Part shown: piece after piece, positions 33,033-43,753 of the stretch | Position numbering within the stretch: the first letter of the stretch is position 1 | Layout of the letters: each line of letters opens with the position of its first letter | From: Nemania diffusa | Taxonomy: Eukaryota; Ascomycota; Sordariomycetes; Xylariales; Xylariaceae | DNA length: 64,000 nucleotides | Reading direction: 5' to 3' | Assembly (NCBI GenBank): GCA_038501195.1 | Contig: JBBPUQ010000001.1 | Span: forward strand, 2,046,001 to 2,110,000 | Notes under the pieces: model-generated | What the model saw: only the letters and a program-made list of their open reading frames with translations | What the model was told of the DNA's origin: nothing | Database searches by the model: none | Made by a program: the position numbers and the translations under genes

Positions 33033-35189
33033 CTAGAGGTCTGTATCTTGCTTGAGTAGAAGCGGAGGCAAAGTTCTTTTAGGGAATGTTGCTTCCCACG
33101 CACTCATGATTTTGAATAGGGTACTATCGTGCTTCGGAAGCGTAATCGCAGACAATCCAAAAGGCCTCCCGTGCAATTTCAGGAGACCGATTGGCATAGA
33201 AGCTATAGGACCTCCTAGATAGGTGTTAATAACAGGTCTTGCCACCCAGCGAGAACATCTTACCAATAGCAGCTGATATACTAGCCAAAGGTCCGTCGGT
33301 CGGTCCGAAGATAGCATCTAGTTTATTTGCTTCCATAATCTTCTGCACCCCGTTCTGCAGAGCTTCCTTCTGCAGCGTTGCCTTGGCTTCTTCGTAATCA
33401 GCGGGCGTGTAGTTATGATTCATCGCATCCAATATAGCGTTTTGATTAGGATAATCTGTTTGACTAGTCAGCCACGTGTATTCTAGGGAGGGCGACGAGT
33501 TAACTTACCTGCAGGCAATTCCAGATCAGCATGTTTAATGTTGAAATTCGCAATGTCATCCAAAGTCAGGATACTCGGGTTGTCTCTTGTTTCGAGATAT
33601 CTGGCCACAACACCACGGGGCTCGTAGTCTGCCTCGCTATTAGCAGTGCTTCCATCCCTCTAACATTACACTTACCAAAAATTATGTCCATAGCTTTTCC
33701 GATACCGTTTTCCTTGGGATGAACAAGCTCGATGGGGTAGAGGACTTCGCCACCCGAACTCTGGATTTTCTTCATCGCCGTCTCGTAGGAAGATTTCTGG
33801 ATGGATAATAAGCCTAGTTAAATATTACCCCGCCTTAACATAAAACAGTAATGCTTACAATCTGCGCGTTGACTTCTTCGATAGGTGCGACTAATCCTGG
33901 AGGGAGCCACCACTTATCTGGGTCTACAAACCCCAGCCGTAAACCTGACCAATCTTGCTGAAATACAGCTCGGTAGTCGAGTCTAGCCTTACTACTGCCA
34001 GGCGCGTTTTCTTGGACATACTCGATTAAAGTGGCGAGATCATCAACCGATTTTGCCATAGCCCCTACAGTATCAAAAGTAGTCGATATGACAAAAATGC
34101 CACTCATAGGCGTGGAGCCAACTGTTGGCTTCATCCCGTACAAGGCAGCACGAGATGCAGGTGTGCAGAGAGACCCGTCTGCTTCGGTGCCAATAGATAT
34201 AGGGCTATAACCTGCAGAAACACCAACGGCAGAGCCTGAAGAAGAGCCACCTGGAGCCTATAATGGCGAGTTAGTAAGGTACGGACAATCATCCACTGGG
34301 TCAACTTTGACGCTTACTGTGTGTCCCAGACGCATCTCTTTGTGCTTTACGCCACCCTGGATATAAGCTGACTGGGTCTGGCCGTTGAGCGCCGACCAGC
34401 CAGACGTGATGTTGTCGCCCCTGAAATTATTAGATCGTTGCTAGATACGGTGGGAAAGCACTGTTGAAATTTACTTAAAGTTTCCCAATTCCTACCCAAA
34501 TCAGTTCTCTACAGGGTCCTGCTAAAGGATAGGATGGTAGTTGTACTCACAGTAAGGCTGGCTTTCCCTAGAATGATCAATCCCTTTTGTAGTAGCTACA
34601 TGACATCAGATGGTACACCCGACAAACGATATACTGAGGCTCTTACCGTCTCCACGACAACGGCGTTGCTCTTGGGTCGAGATTTCTCGAAGGCATAAGA
34701 ACCGAGGGTTGTGGGCATGCCAAGTGAGGGATCGGTGTTGATCGAGTCCTGCAAGCAATAAGTTAGCGTTAAACTTGTCTAGTTCTGAGAGATGCGCTGT
34801 CCCACCTTCACGATGATTGGAATACCATGCAATGGACCTCTGTCTTTACCCGCCTCTCGCTCCTTGTCCAAACCATCGGCAACTGAGAGAAGGGATGCCA
34901 ACGGCGGGGTAGAAACGATAGCACGGAGGGTTGGACCTGATCGGTCATACTTTTCGATCTGATTCAGACATGCCTTCACAAGCTGAACACTGGTAATATC
35001 TCCGCTACGAAGAAGGGCCTGCAGCTCTGCAGCTGAAGCCGTCAATAGATGAAGTTCCTTCATAACTGGTTTAGCCGAAGTGTTAGTCGCTTGGAACGTA
35101 CGAAAGAATAGGTCTAGCTTGTGAAAGCGATGGCAAAAGAGGAGCACGAAGATGACAGATAAAGAGAGGAAAAGGGGTGTCCTGTTCAT
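33033..35189 (-). CDS. Amidase signature family hydrolase, ten exons
   Basis: Ten exons read on the minus strand: 35189-34806, 34748-34647, 34595-34551, 34491-34475, 34420-34318, 34257-33859, 33796-33676, 33628-33509, 33455-33264 and 33214-33033. They join in frame to 554 aa with no stop. Exon 4 is only 17 nt (ELGNFK across the joins). The N-terminus has one hydrophobic segment (about residues 5-20), a signal peptide or anchor. The amidase signature follows: Lys128 in IIVKDSINTD, a cis-serine Ser222 in APGGSSSGSAVG and the nucleophile Ser246 in GTEADGSLCTPAS; the 24-residue spacing matches the Ser-Ser spacing of the family. Such enzymes hydrolyse carboxamides to acid plus ammonia; the substrate here is unknown. 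The upstream region carries four GATA-type motifs, so nitrogen control by an AreA-like factor is plausible. The CoA-transferase gene lies 0.75 kb upstream on the same strand. Confidence 0.92.
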
Positions 35190-35318
35190 TTGCGACTTCG
35201 CATATCAAAAGTGTATAGATAGATGAGAGGCGACAGCATTTATCGTGCACAACTGTAATAAATCGGCGCAGTTATATAGCTGCATTGCCTTGTGGACGGT
35301 TTACTTACGTGTTAAATA

Positions 35319-35478
35319 TGACAGGTCGATAAAATTAGTATTTTTTAAAGCGGCGCGATAATTAGTTTACCGATTTTTCTAACTATAGTAATAATAATAA
35401 TAATATAAAAATCACTGAATATATAGAAAGGATCCAAATAAATAATATAAAAAGTGGTTAATAACGACCGACCTGTCA
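35319..35478. mobile_element. Candidate MITE-like element with 10-bp terminal inverted repeats
   Basis: TGACAGGTCG at 35319-35328 is repeated exactly in inverted orientation as CGACCTGTCA at 35469-35478. The 160-bp interval is very AT-rich and non-coding. No convincing target-site duplication is visible at the edges, so this could also be a chance pair. It lies 130 nt upstream of the amidase start codon. Confidence 0.4.
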
Positions 35479-35550
35479 GGCGATAAAGTCGCAGTGAGGT
35501 CGCTCTTAGACCCCTAAGGTATCTGTATCTATTATTATATAAGGAGAAAA

Positions 35551-35575
35551 GTCCTCCCAAACCTCATAGGAGGAC
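35551..35575. repeat. Hairpin GTCCTCC/GGAGGAC
   Basis: Perfect 7-bp arms around an 11-nt loop. It is followed two bases later by a second, longer hairpin. Confidence 0.55.
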
Positions 35576-35577
35576 TC

Positions 35578-35599
35578 GGGAATCAATGAAATTGATCCC
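35578..35599. repeat. Hairpin GGGAATCAAT/ATTGATCCC
   Basis: Nine pairs with one bulged A around a 3-nt GAA loop. With the preceding hairpin it forms a compact two-stem structure of about 50 nt that could be an RNA fold or a transposon end. Confidence 0.55.
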
Positions 35600-35930
35600 T
35601 GACTCTATACTGCTACCTAGCCTCTACCTATTTTCACTCTAGACCCAATCCCCTGACACGATCTGCTAGTATAAGCCACGAGAACTAAGCGGTCAACAAC
35701 TTGTTGTTTTGCACCTTTGTGTACAGGGGACTGTGACCCAATGGTGTGGATTATTGTTGCATACGCTACAGTTTTAATACTATTATTTGTGTGATTATAT
35801 AGAAATTCTGTACATAAGGGTTAAAAGGATACTTTTTTAATATACTCAATATACCACTTAAGAAGCTATCCAATTGTGACTTACTAAGTGTGCTAGTATA
35901 ATTCAGCTTTTCCTAGGCATTTGCTCCTAA

Positions 35931-37937
35931 TTAGTTATCCCCTGTAACAACCTCTACGGTGAGATCTTTCGGCCAGACAGGCTGGTCAACCCCATTACCC
36001 CTTGTACCAACATGATATCCAAGCTCAACACCACTTGCAAACTGCGCAACGGGCTTCGGTCGAATAAAAGTCGTTGCCAGATTCTTGGCCTCCATAAGCT
36101 GGAAGAAGCTAGGATTAAGGAGGGTTTCGGAATCATGTTGTGCGAGTACCTTCATCATAGCCGGGAGCAGATATCCCATATTGTGATAATGGCGGAAACT
36201 TGGCGACCCATGCCGTTGCCACAATTGCTGCCAGACTTCGTCGCTGTAGGTTCCGCATGACCGGACCAGCCATTGTGAGTAATAATTCAAGGCGGTCTAT
36301 ATCGCGAAAACGTAAGTCACTTCATGAAATATACTCCACTTTCGGACTTGACTTACATCAACAGTATAGCTTCCTCCATCTTGAGCACGTTTGATCAGTG
36401 CTTCTAAGACACCTGTGCTACCGGCGACACCAGTACTTATAGACAGTCAGTAGAAGTAGTCGATGGTTCAACAGTGTTTTACTCACCAGTAGTCGGAGTT
36501 TGGAATGACTGGAGTCACAGCCTCAAATCCATCATTACCCATCGCTCTAGAATAAGCGTGAGACACGCCACAGCACTAAAACTCATGAGTAGGCGGCCTG
36601 AGAGGTTAGATGGGCGGATATGCTAACCGCATCGCTGATCTGCTGCCAGCCACTTCGATGGCTCCAAGGCCCATACCAGCCGTAGCAATTTTCTCGTACG
36701 TGGATGATGCCGCGCTCACGGTCCTTGACCAGATCCAAGATAGCCTCCCGGCCGAATCCAAGACGCTCCATAACACCTGGCCGGTACCCGTCAACGACAA
36801 CATCCGCCTCCCTAATCAAGGCCCTCAGTTTCTCCTTGTCGTCTTCGTTTTTGAGATGTAAAGACGCGTTCCATTTCCCCCAATTGAGGTCTTGATGAAG
36901 TGCCGAAATATCGGTAATCAATGGGGACGTAATCCGCATGACGCTAGCACCCATCTCTGCGAGGCCGCGCCCGATGGCAGGGCCAGCGATGACCCGGCAG
37001 AGATCGACCACTTTGAGGCCGGCGAGGGGCCTCTTAGGAGAAGGCGGATAGCTGTCGTTCGTCGGCCACCAGGATGCCGGCTGCGAGCCCGTTCTCGAGA
37101 GCTCGTAGAGTCCGATGCGCCCGTTTGCCTGGCCATGTTCACTTGCGAAGTACTCCTCTGAAGTCCAAGCAATCGTTCCGGCCTGCTTGTATTGTTCGTT
37201 TATGATCTCATCAATCTCAGCTGCATCAAGTTGTGAAACCTTGGCTTGAAGCGCTTCGACTACTGACTCGTAGGTATCTTCCGGCTTTCCAAATAGGGGG
37301 AGGCCCAAAGCTGTTAATGTCTTGTCGGGATTCAAACTTCCTGCAGACAGAGTTGATTAACTGAGTACTTAAGTGCCTCCGTTCTTTAGTTAATGGCGTT
37401 TTACGTACCATGAATGTGGTAATATCTGCCATCTTTGGTTTTACAAATATTAGTAGCTAAAGTCCTGTGCAACCCTTCCGAAGAACGATGGAGATCTCGA
37501 GAAGGGAATAGTCGATCCATTTCTGAGCCAAATAGGTCAATCTGGGCAGGTTTCCCATCTTTGAGCCACTTGACTAACAGAGGACTGATAACGAACAATG
37601 TGGCATGATCACTGCTCAGGGGGTTAATAAATTTATGTGAAATCTTCTAGGGCTGGCGCTCATACGTATTGATAGTGATATCTGACGGCTCAACATTGTA
37701 CTTGCGCGATACAAGAAGATTCAGCATGGTGGCCTCGAAGGCTTTGAGTGCAGAGATGCTCTCAGCAAAGCGCCAATTTATCGGGACACTAGGCAGACCT
37801 GAGCCTTCGAAGTGTACATGTTTGGCAAGAGCCTCGAGTTCGGAGGGAAGGCCTTTTTGTAACGGGTTTCTCAATATTCCATCTTCAAAGAGGCTTCTTG
37901 CTTCCAGCTGAACGGAGTAGTCCGTAGGAGAACTCAT
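35931..37937 (-). CDS. CoA-transferase family III (CaiB/BaiF) enzyme
   Basis: Six exons on the minus strand, 37937-37666, 37611-37409, 37340-36628, 36575-36487, 36435-36357 and 36296-35931, join to 573 aa. The start is MSSPTDYSVQ; an upstream in-frame extension has no ATG. Joins restore family sequence, for example TINT|DHATLFVISP, YYHIHG|SLNPDKTL, QQISDA|CCGVSHAYSRAMGN and PNSDY|CTGVAGSTG. Introns are 51-68 nt, one with an AAG acceptor. The second half holds the conserved GLKVVDLCRVIAGPAIGR...LAEMGASVMRI block and DVVVDGYRPGVMERLGFG. The first half is a diverged repeat of the fold, the usual two-lobed fungal form. Family III enzymes move CoA between acids and acyl-CoA esters; the catalytic aspartate is not obvious in my reading, so the activity is uncertain. 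It lies head-to-tail with the amidase. Confidence 0.9.
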
Positions 37938-38907
37938 TTTTATTTTCAACCTCACAGGGCAGATATGTTAAAATCCAAAAGGAAGTAGGCAACCTTGATG
38001 ATGATATTGAGGCAGCTTATGTAACTACCTATTCAATTCAGAGTCTTGTATGTAACTAGCAACCAACTTGGGAAATGACCTTCCTATATGAGATTATATC
38101 AACCCCGCAGAAACTACCGGCCCCGCCTGTCTGGCCGAGATTCCCGGCTCTAGCCCAACGACTCTGAGGCTTCGGTACTAAGATAGAAAAGACTAGCATC
38201 ATCAACAGAACTCGTGTGTTATAATGCAATAGCGCGCTTGGCGAAAGCTGTAGTGCGGTGCTCTACCGACTATGAACGCGTCAACAACAGTTGAAATTGA
38301 CATGACAGTAGCGTTGAATAAGCGCTGAATCAGTGCTAAGCGAATCCTAATGTATAGACCCGCCTATGCCTAGATCCGCGTTTATACAGACTCAAGGCAG
38401 GGATAAGCTTCTTGATTCCGCACAACACGGGAATAAATCCGCGGTATAGACTATCTAGTAAACAACGGCTACCGAGGCATATGCTCCCTGAAGCCATCCA
38501 AGGTGACTGGCAACTAAAGTGCCCTTGCGGCATTTATAGACTTATCTGGTAGTACGGGTCCCTATGGATACAAGTGTTTAGAGAGTATATCTGAGAATTG
38601 TTTAAATGTCTAACACATTTCGCAAGAGCGAGTACTTGAGTCTTGGCTTGGTATGTAGTTAGAAGGACTACACTGTTGTTGCTCGACTGGAGTGATCAAA
38701 TTTTCAGAGTTGTAAAGGTAAACGATAGGAAACCGTTCTAGTAACACGATTGATTATCCGTACACGCGCGGTAGTAGAGAATTTATTATTGACTGAACAA
38801 TAAGTGTCCTCGGGAGTTTAGTTATGGATACAATAATGAGTTCCTCAGCTACAGCTTATATACATCTAGCGCCAAGTACCTAGACTTAAAAGATGTCCTG
38901 AACTACT
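37938..38907. other. Spacer, no gene supported
   Basis: One kilobase between the start of the CoA-transferase gene and the 3' end of the GH12 gene. A 65-codon minus frame near 38336-38533 has no domain. The left part is the CoA-transferase promoter. Composition is intermediate. Confidence 0.4.
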
Positions 38908-39801
38908 TTAGTTGACTTCGGCGTACCAGTACCAGACATTGAACACGGCATTGCTGCCGGTGAACGGTTCGGAACCGAATTGGACAGCTACAAACGAGAT
39001 TAAAATCAGCCAATTCTCCACTGTGCTATATTATAAAAGAGATAGCAGCTAATGGCGGGCGAGGGGGACTTACTGATGAGGTTTTGTTGGGAGGCGGGGA
39101 ATCCCTGGGTGTTGGTGATGTAGGTGAAGAAGGGCTTGAGATCGGACTCGAAGGTGGCGATATCGGCGGGCGCGACGAAGCTGAATACCTTCATCGGTCC
39201 GTTGTACCCAATCCACAAGTTCCAGGTGAGTCCGCCAACATTGACGTTTCCTACGGAGCTACCAATGGGTTGGACACCGCCCCTTGTTCCGAGCCTGTCG
39301 ATCTCTGGTCAGCCCTCACAGTCCCTAACAAGTATACTTATTCACAAGCTCGTAGTCTTAGGCAATGGATAAAGAGACGAGGCATTCTTACCAGACCATG
39401 AGCTCGTAGTCTCCGCTGCTGGTGTCGTGGTTCGGGTCTGCGGCCGTGAACAAGTCGTAGGCAATGTCGGCGCGGAGGTTGTCTCCGGAATATTGCCACT
39501 GGGCCTTCGTCGGGATGCTGCCGATGTTGCTGAGCAGCTTCTTGCTCGACAGCACGCGGCCCGAGTAGGGGAAGCTCTTGACGTTGTTGTCGCCGCCGGA
39601 CCAGTTCCAGTCCGCGTGCCACTGCACGCCCGGGTTCAGCAGGATGTCGACGTAGGTGCACTGGCTGCCGGTCCCGGCGCTCTGGCCCCACGCGTTGTTG
39701 TTGAAGTAGTAGCCGTTGGCCGAGTAGTAGCTGTACTGGCCGCAGAGGCTCTGGGCCGACGCCAGGGACAGGAGAGCGGAGAGGGAGAGAAACGACTTCA
39801 T
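38908..39801 (-). CDS. GH12 endoglucanase/xyloglucanase, secreted
   Basis: Three exons on the minus strand, 39801-39392, 39294-39074 and 38987-38908, give 236 aa, the usual GH12 length. The signal peptide is MKSFLSLSALLSLASA with cleavage before QSLCGQY. The first intron (97 nt) must use the acceptor CGACAG at 39295; nearer upstream AGs give stops, and this choice restores MVWLGTRGGVQPIGSSV, a typical family segment. The catalytic pair is Glu133 in DYELMVW (nucleophile) and Glu217 in QFGSEPFTG (acid/base). No cellulose-binding module is present. GH12 enzymes cut beta-1,4-glucan or xyloglucan outside the cell during plant wall degradation. A TATA-like TAAATAAG lies about 80 nt before the start, and CCGGGG-type CreA motifs lie about 310 and 350 nt upstream, consistent with carbon catabolite control. 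Confidence 0.95.
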
Positions 39802-41073
39802 GGTGTCTGATGTGCAGCTCGGGATGCCTGGACCGATCGACCTGGCTCTACTAAGAGATCGTGGCTGGCGACGGGCCTTCTTATTTACAAAGTCGACGGC
39901 GATCCACTGCCTTTGACAGCGCACGTAGGAGCGTAGTTGACAGCGGTGAGCTTCCTAAGAGGGAAGGTAGGTCGACATCCCTCTTCCGTTTCAAGCTAAA
40001 TATACTTACCGAATCCTACGTGCCATTGTGCTCGGCGGGGTGCATCATTCGACTCGGTGGTAACGTTGAAGCTTGATGTGACGACACCTGCTGTAAATAA
40101 TCGAAGTTTCCCCGGGAAGAGAGTCGTTGTCGAGTATAATCAGCTCCCTTCCGGGGAGTACCTAGACCAATGTCTATTATATTGTCTAGGGGCACATGGC
40201 AAGCTGGCCCGGGTTTCCGTATGCCCGATGATCAACCCCCGAGCGGCCTTGGGGGTTTCGGCACCGAGTAGTAGGTAGAGTCTAAGTCTAGTCACTCTAG
40301 TGTAAATCGCGTGCCGAATGACTATGGACTTCTTGCACTAGCCAGCGAATTTGTAGGCATCGGTTAGACCGTTTAACTTCTGTTTCTGGCAGCTCTTCTC
40401 ATCCATATTTGTACAGGTCAAGCGTCGCTTGTCGTTTCCAGCCGCCCTCCAAGGGTGCAGAAGTTTAACTTTAAGCCAAGACAAGAAACTACCGAGGTCT
40501 TAGCGCATGCGCTACCTCTACACTATGTGTTAACGTTTTCTCAAAGGAGCAGACTAAACGCAGATGCCTATACGCTAAGGAAGGCGAAGGAATATAGTAT
40601 TTATCATACTTATGACTAGCGAGCAGATCAATGAGTAGATAAATGCAACTAGAGCATAGGTAGAAAAACTCCCTGATACCGATTTCAACTGCACTCAGAC
40701 TTGATGTACTCTGTATCATTTATTGCGAATTGTTCGTGCACTTCAGATGGACTCAAAGGGACATCGAATGAGTTGAGTTGCAAGGATATGAGATGGACCC
40801 TTGAGTTAAGCGCTTTCGTAGTTTTGGACTAGCACCGTTAATGCGACCTCGCGGCACGCCCCGAGCTGCAGTTTACACTAGTGTAGGGGGTTATATTTAA
40901 GGGTGGGCTTCTAATTTCAGCAGCACAAACTACCTACCTATCGCGACAACCTCGCTATTAGGTAGGATGGTAGGATCCGAAGGCATGGTGAGGATGGCAT
41001 GTGGCTGTGGCTGTGGCCGCCATATACCTGGCATTTCCTACGAAACCCAGGCATGCGCTGCAGCCCCCAGAGC
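39802..41073. promoter_or_regulatory. GH12 promoter and intergenic region
   Basis: This 1.3-kb region is upstream of the GH12 gene and downstream of the oxidoreductase gene. It contains a TATA-like element on the minus strand (39881-39888) and two SYGGRG-type sites, CCCCGG at 40110-40115 and CCGGGG at 40151-40156. In Aspergillus and Trichoderma such sites bind CreA/Cre1. The sites are short and their use is inferred. No other gene was seen. Confidence 0.35.
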
Positions 41074-42705
41074 TTAGATCGTGCCAATGTTCGCTTGCCA
41101 CCAGGCCTTCCAATCAACAGTTTTCCCGTCCCTCCTGGCCTCCTCGGCAGCAAACACCATCGCGTGACTGCGAATGATCTCCTCTAGACTACACCCGATG
41201 AACTCGCGCTGCGCAGTCTCCGCCTTCCATCCGCTGTTCTTGACCCTGTCCACTGCGAGCACGAACTGCCTCGTGAGCCCGTGGTCGCCGCCACCGTGCC
41301 CTAGGCTTTCTAATTTGGGCTTGTACGTCTTCGTCTCACCCGTGTGGAAATCCTCTATCGTGATGGTCTTGGAGTCCGCGTAGATCTCGCCCTCTGTGCC
41401 GTAGACGTAGGTGTATCTCTGGCATTGCTTCTTCGTCTGCGCGATCATGTGGAACGTCGCCTGCTTAGCACCTCGCGCGCCCAGGGCGTCCTTCGCCGAC
41501 GCGCTGGAGCCCGGGAGCGGGTCGTCGTCCCAGGTCATCACCACGACTTGCTCGTCGCATACGTCATTATCCGACTCGAACACGCAGCGGCCAAACCAGT
41601 TCTTACTGTCGATCACCTCCTGTGGTGTCGAGCCGTCGTAGTCTTCGGCGAGTTTTGAGAGCAGCGCCGCTTTCGCCCCGTTTATATCGCTGCCGAAGCT
41701 CTCTATGTCCGGAAGAACGATGCTGATAGGCCATCTAATATTGCCAGTTTCCAATCCACTGTGTTTCGAGCCTACGTAGATCCGCTTGCTGGAGTACAGG
41801 CATTCATTCTCGGCAGGGCAACTAAGACAGTTGGTCGCAGCACCTGCTGCTCTAGGTTTCCTGCCCTTTCTGAAGAACTGCAAGGAGCCAGTGGATGTGA
41901 CAGATGTTGGCAGATGCTCAGGGGCATCCGATCCGGGCGCAGGAGAACACATGAGCCATAAGAGGATGTCGATGTCATGGCAACTCTTGGTGAGTAGCGA
42001 CGGGGCTGTAATGGACTCCTTTCGCCAATTGCCTCGCACATAGCTATGCGAAAAATGCCAGAACCCTACCGGCTCCGTATGATGTACGCTCAGTATGTCG
42101 CCAATGGCGTTGTCTTCGAGCAGCAGCTTGCGCAGCATCATGTTGTGGGGCGAATAGCGCATGACATGTCCAATGGAAAACACTTTGGTGGTCTGCAGTG
42201 GCGCCAGTGTGCGATATATGTCAGTGCAGTCGTTCAGTGTGGTTGCGAGCGGCTTCTCGCACATGATATGGAGGCCCAGCGGCGCGAGGGCCATGATCAC
42301 ATCGCGATGCATTTCATCTCGCACGCAGATAAAGGCCGCATCGACGCCTTCCGGAACGGCCTCGCCCGACTTCTGTCGTTCGCGGCGATCTGTCTCCCAC
42401 GCAACGTATTCTCTCCAGCCCCCGAAACTCGACTCTTCTGGCGGCGGCGTCGTCCTACCCCAGATGAACTTCGCCCCGAAATCTTGACGCTTGTAGTCGT
42501 CGGGTTCGGCGATGGCGACGACGACGCCGTTGCTCGATTGGAGAGAGCATCTAGCATAGGTGCGCCCGCGGGACCCGGCGCCGATGATGAGCAGCCGCGG
42601 AGGTGCTGCGGACATCGGGGGCGGGGATGGCGGCCGGATTTCATCATCGTCTAGCTTCTGTTCCAGGTCCGTGGGACCTTCGTCTTGCAGGCTGTGGGGC
42701 GCCAT
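41074..42705 (-). CDS. Gfo/Idh/MocA family oxidoreductase
   Basis: Intronless frame of 543 aa. The first 30 residues are polar; a second possible start at MSAAPPRLL directly precedes the Rossmann fold. The NAD(P) site is LLIIGAGSRGRTYA (about residues 38-51), and the family lysine lies in HIMCEKPLATTLND. HDIDILLWLM follows in the C-terminal domain. A small cysteine group, NCLSCPAENECLYSSKRIY, lies in the C-terminal half and is, as far as I recall, conserved in this fungal/bacterial subgroup; it may bind a metal. The family oxidises or reduces sugars, inositols and related polyols; no substrate can be named. No other sugar-metabolism gene is adjacent, though the next gene downstream encodes the GH12 enzyme. 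All motifs appear intact. Confidence 0.88.
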   Translation of the reverse strand: MAPHSLQDEGPTDLEQKLDDDEIRPPSPPPMSAAPPRLLIIGAGSRGRTYARCSLQSSNGVVVAIAEPDDYKRQDFGAKFIWGRTTPPPEESSFGGWREYVAWETDRRERQKSGEAVPEGVDAAFICVRDEMHRDVIMALAPLGLHIMCEKPLATTLNDCTDIYRTLAPLQTTKVFSIGHVMRYSPHNMMLRKLLLEDNAIGDILSVHHTEPVGFWHFSHSYVRGNWRKESITAPSLLTKSCHDIDILLWLMCSPAPGSDAPEHLPTSVTSTGSLQFFRKGRKPRAAGAATNCLSCPAENECLYSSKRIYVGSKHSGLETGNIRWPISIVLPDIESFGSDINGAKAALLSKLAEDYDGSTPQEVIDSKNWFGRCVFESDNDVCDEQVVVMTWDDDPLPGSSASAKDALGARGAKQATFHMIAQTKKQCQRYTYVYGTEGEIYADSKTITIEDFHTGETKTYKPKLESLGHGGGDHGLTRQFVLAVDRVKNSGWKAETAQREFIGCSLEEIIRSHAMVFAAEEARRDGKTVDWKAWWQANIGTI

Positions 42706-43753
42706 CGTAGGTATGGGAAGGCTAACGGCAATGCGATACGAGATTTGGTATTAATAGCAAGGTGTTTGTTGCTGGTGAGTATATGTCTTAGGTCAAGACT
42801 TGTTCCTCAAAGCTAGCTAATCTAGTACCTACCTAGGTAGGTAGCCGGTAGATTAGACTATGCTGCTAGCTACTAAGACTTATTCGAGGAAATAGCACAC
42901 TTATACCTAAAGACCGGTGTTCTTCAGAAGGCCAAAAGAAAAAAACCAAGTGATATTGAGCCCTACCAGTTAGAATCGATAGTTTGAATCATATTACGTG
43001 AGTGAGTAAAGGGGCTACCGATGAATCTGGCCATGGCTTGTCGGTGTATCCTGTATGTATGCGTGTTGTTGGTTCTGTACGAGCTCTGTGGACAGACCCT
43101 TGTAGCGGAGACCATCTAGATTACCTCTGGGCACCCAGATAGAGCAAGTCCGGCTCAATTGGCACCGGTAGCACTGTCGCTATCTATTATCCAAGGTTCC
43201 ATTTGGCGGTCACTTGTTACCAACTCATGGTAGTTTATTGGCTATCTTTAACGCTAATGTTTGGTGTGTAAACAAGACACTATTCCACTCAAGCATTTAC
43301 GATCACGGTATCTCACCGAGAAGATCCTAGCCCGACTAGGAGCAACGTGGTATGCATTGGGCACTGCCGATTGATTAACTAGATTATCTTGAAGACATAC
43401 GTAATTAAGTGAAGCCCAATACATTAGGAAAACAACATAGAACCTACCTAGGTAGATCGGGTACTACTGCATCATATCATTATGCTATGTTCACTCAACA
43501 TGGGATGAACGACTGGTAGATAACTGCACAGACATAACCTTAGTTAGGTACCTCTTATACCACCCCCTTGTTCATACAATAAATGATATGATAAAAATCA
43601 ATTATTATGGTAGCCGCGCTGCATTCAATTGTGAAGAGAATAGATATGACCCGGTACGCATCCTAACAATACATTAACTAAAGATAGGAAAGAGAAAAAC
43701 TGAAAAAAAAAGTTAATCAAGTAAAAATGCATTACACATTGTTGGCAAAAGTT
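42706..43753. other. Spacer with ACCTACCTAGGTAGGT palindromes
   Basis: This region is upstream of the oxidoreductase gene and downstream of tRNA-Ala. A perfect palindromic tract of the ACCTACCTAGGTAGGTAG type lies at about 42829-42845, and a second near 43444-43456. No gene is visible. Confidence 0.45.
43747..43750 (-). terminator. Pol III terminator of tRNA-Ala
   Basis: A TTTT run on the minus strand begins 4 nt after the tRNA 3' end, the usual RNA polymerase III stop signal. A longer T run lies about 35 nt further on and could act as backup. Confidence 0.55.

Larger units (their letters stand above)
35190..35930. promoter_or_regulatory. Amidase upstream region with GATA motifs and foldbacks
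   Basis: Between the amidase start and the CoA-transferase stop. HGATAR motifs (AGATAG at 35217, CGATAA at 35327, 35356 and 35481) lie within 300 nt of the amidase start. In Aspergillus and Neurospora such sites bind AreA/Nit2. An AT-rich inverted-repeat element at 35319-35478 overlaps two of them. Two further hairpins follow at 35551-35599. Confidence 0.45.

Noticed and set aside
33033..35189. Amidase region as a pseudogene broken by many frame changes
   Set aside because: All breaks coincide with proper GT-AG introns, including a 17-nt exon, and the joined protein is complete with its catalytic triad.
39295..39391. Disabled GH12 gene because the nearest acceptors lead to stops
   Set aside because: A slightly downstream acceptor (CGACAG) restores the conserved VWLGTRGGVQP segment.
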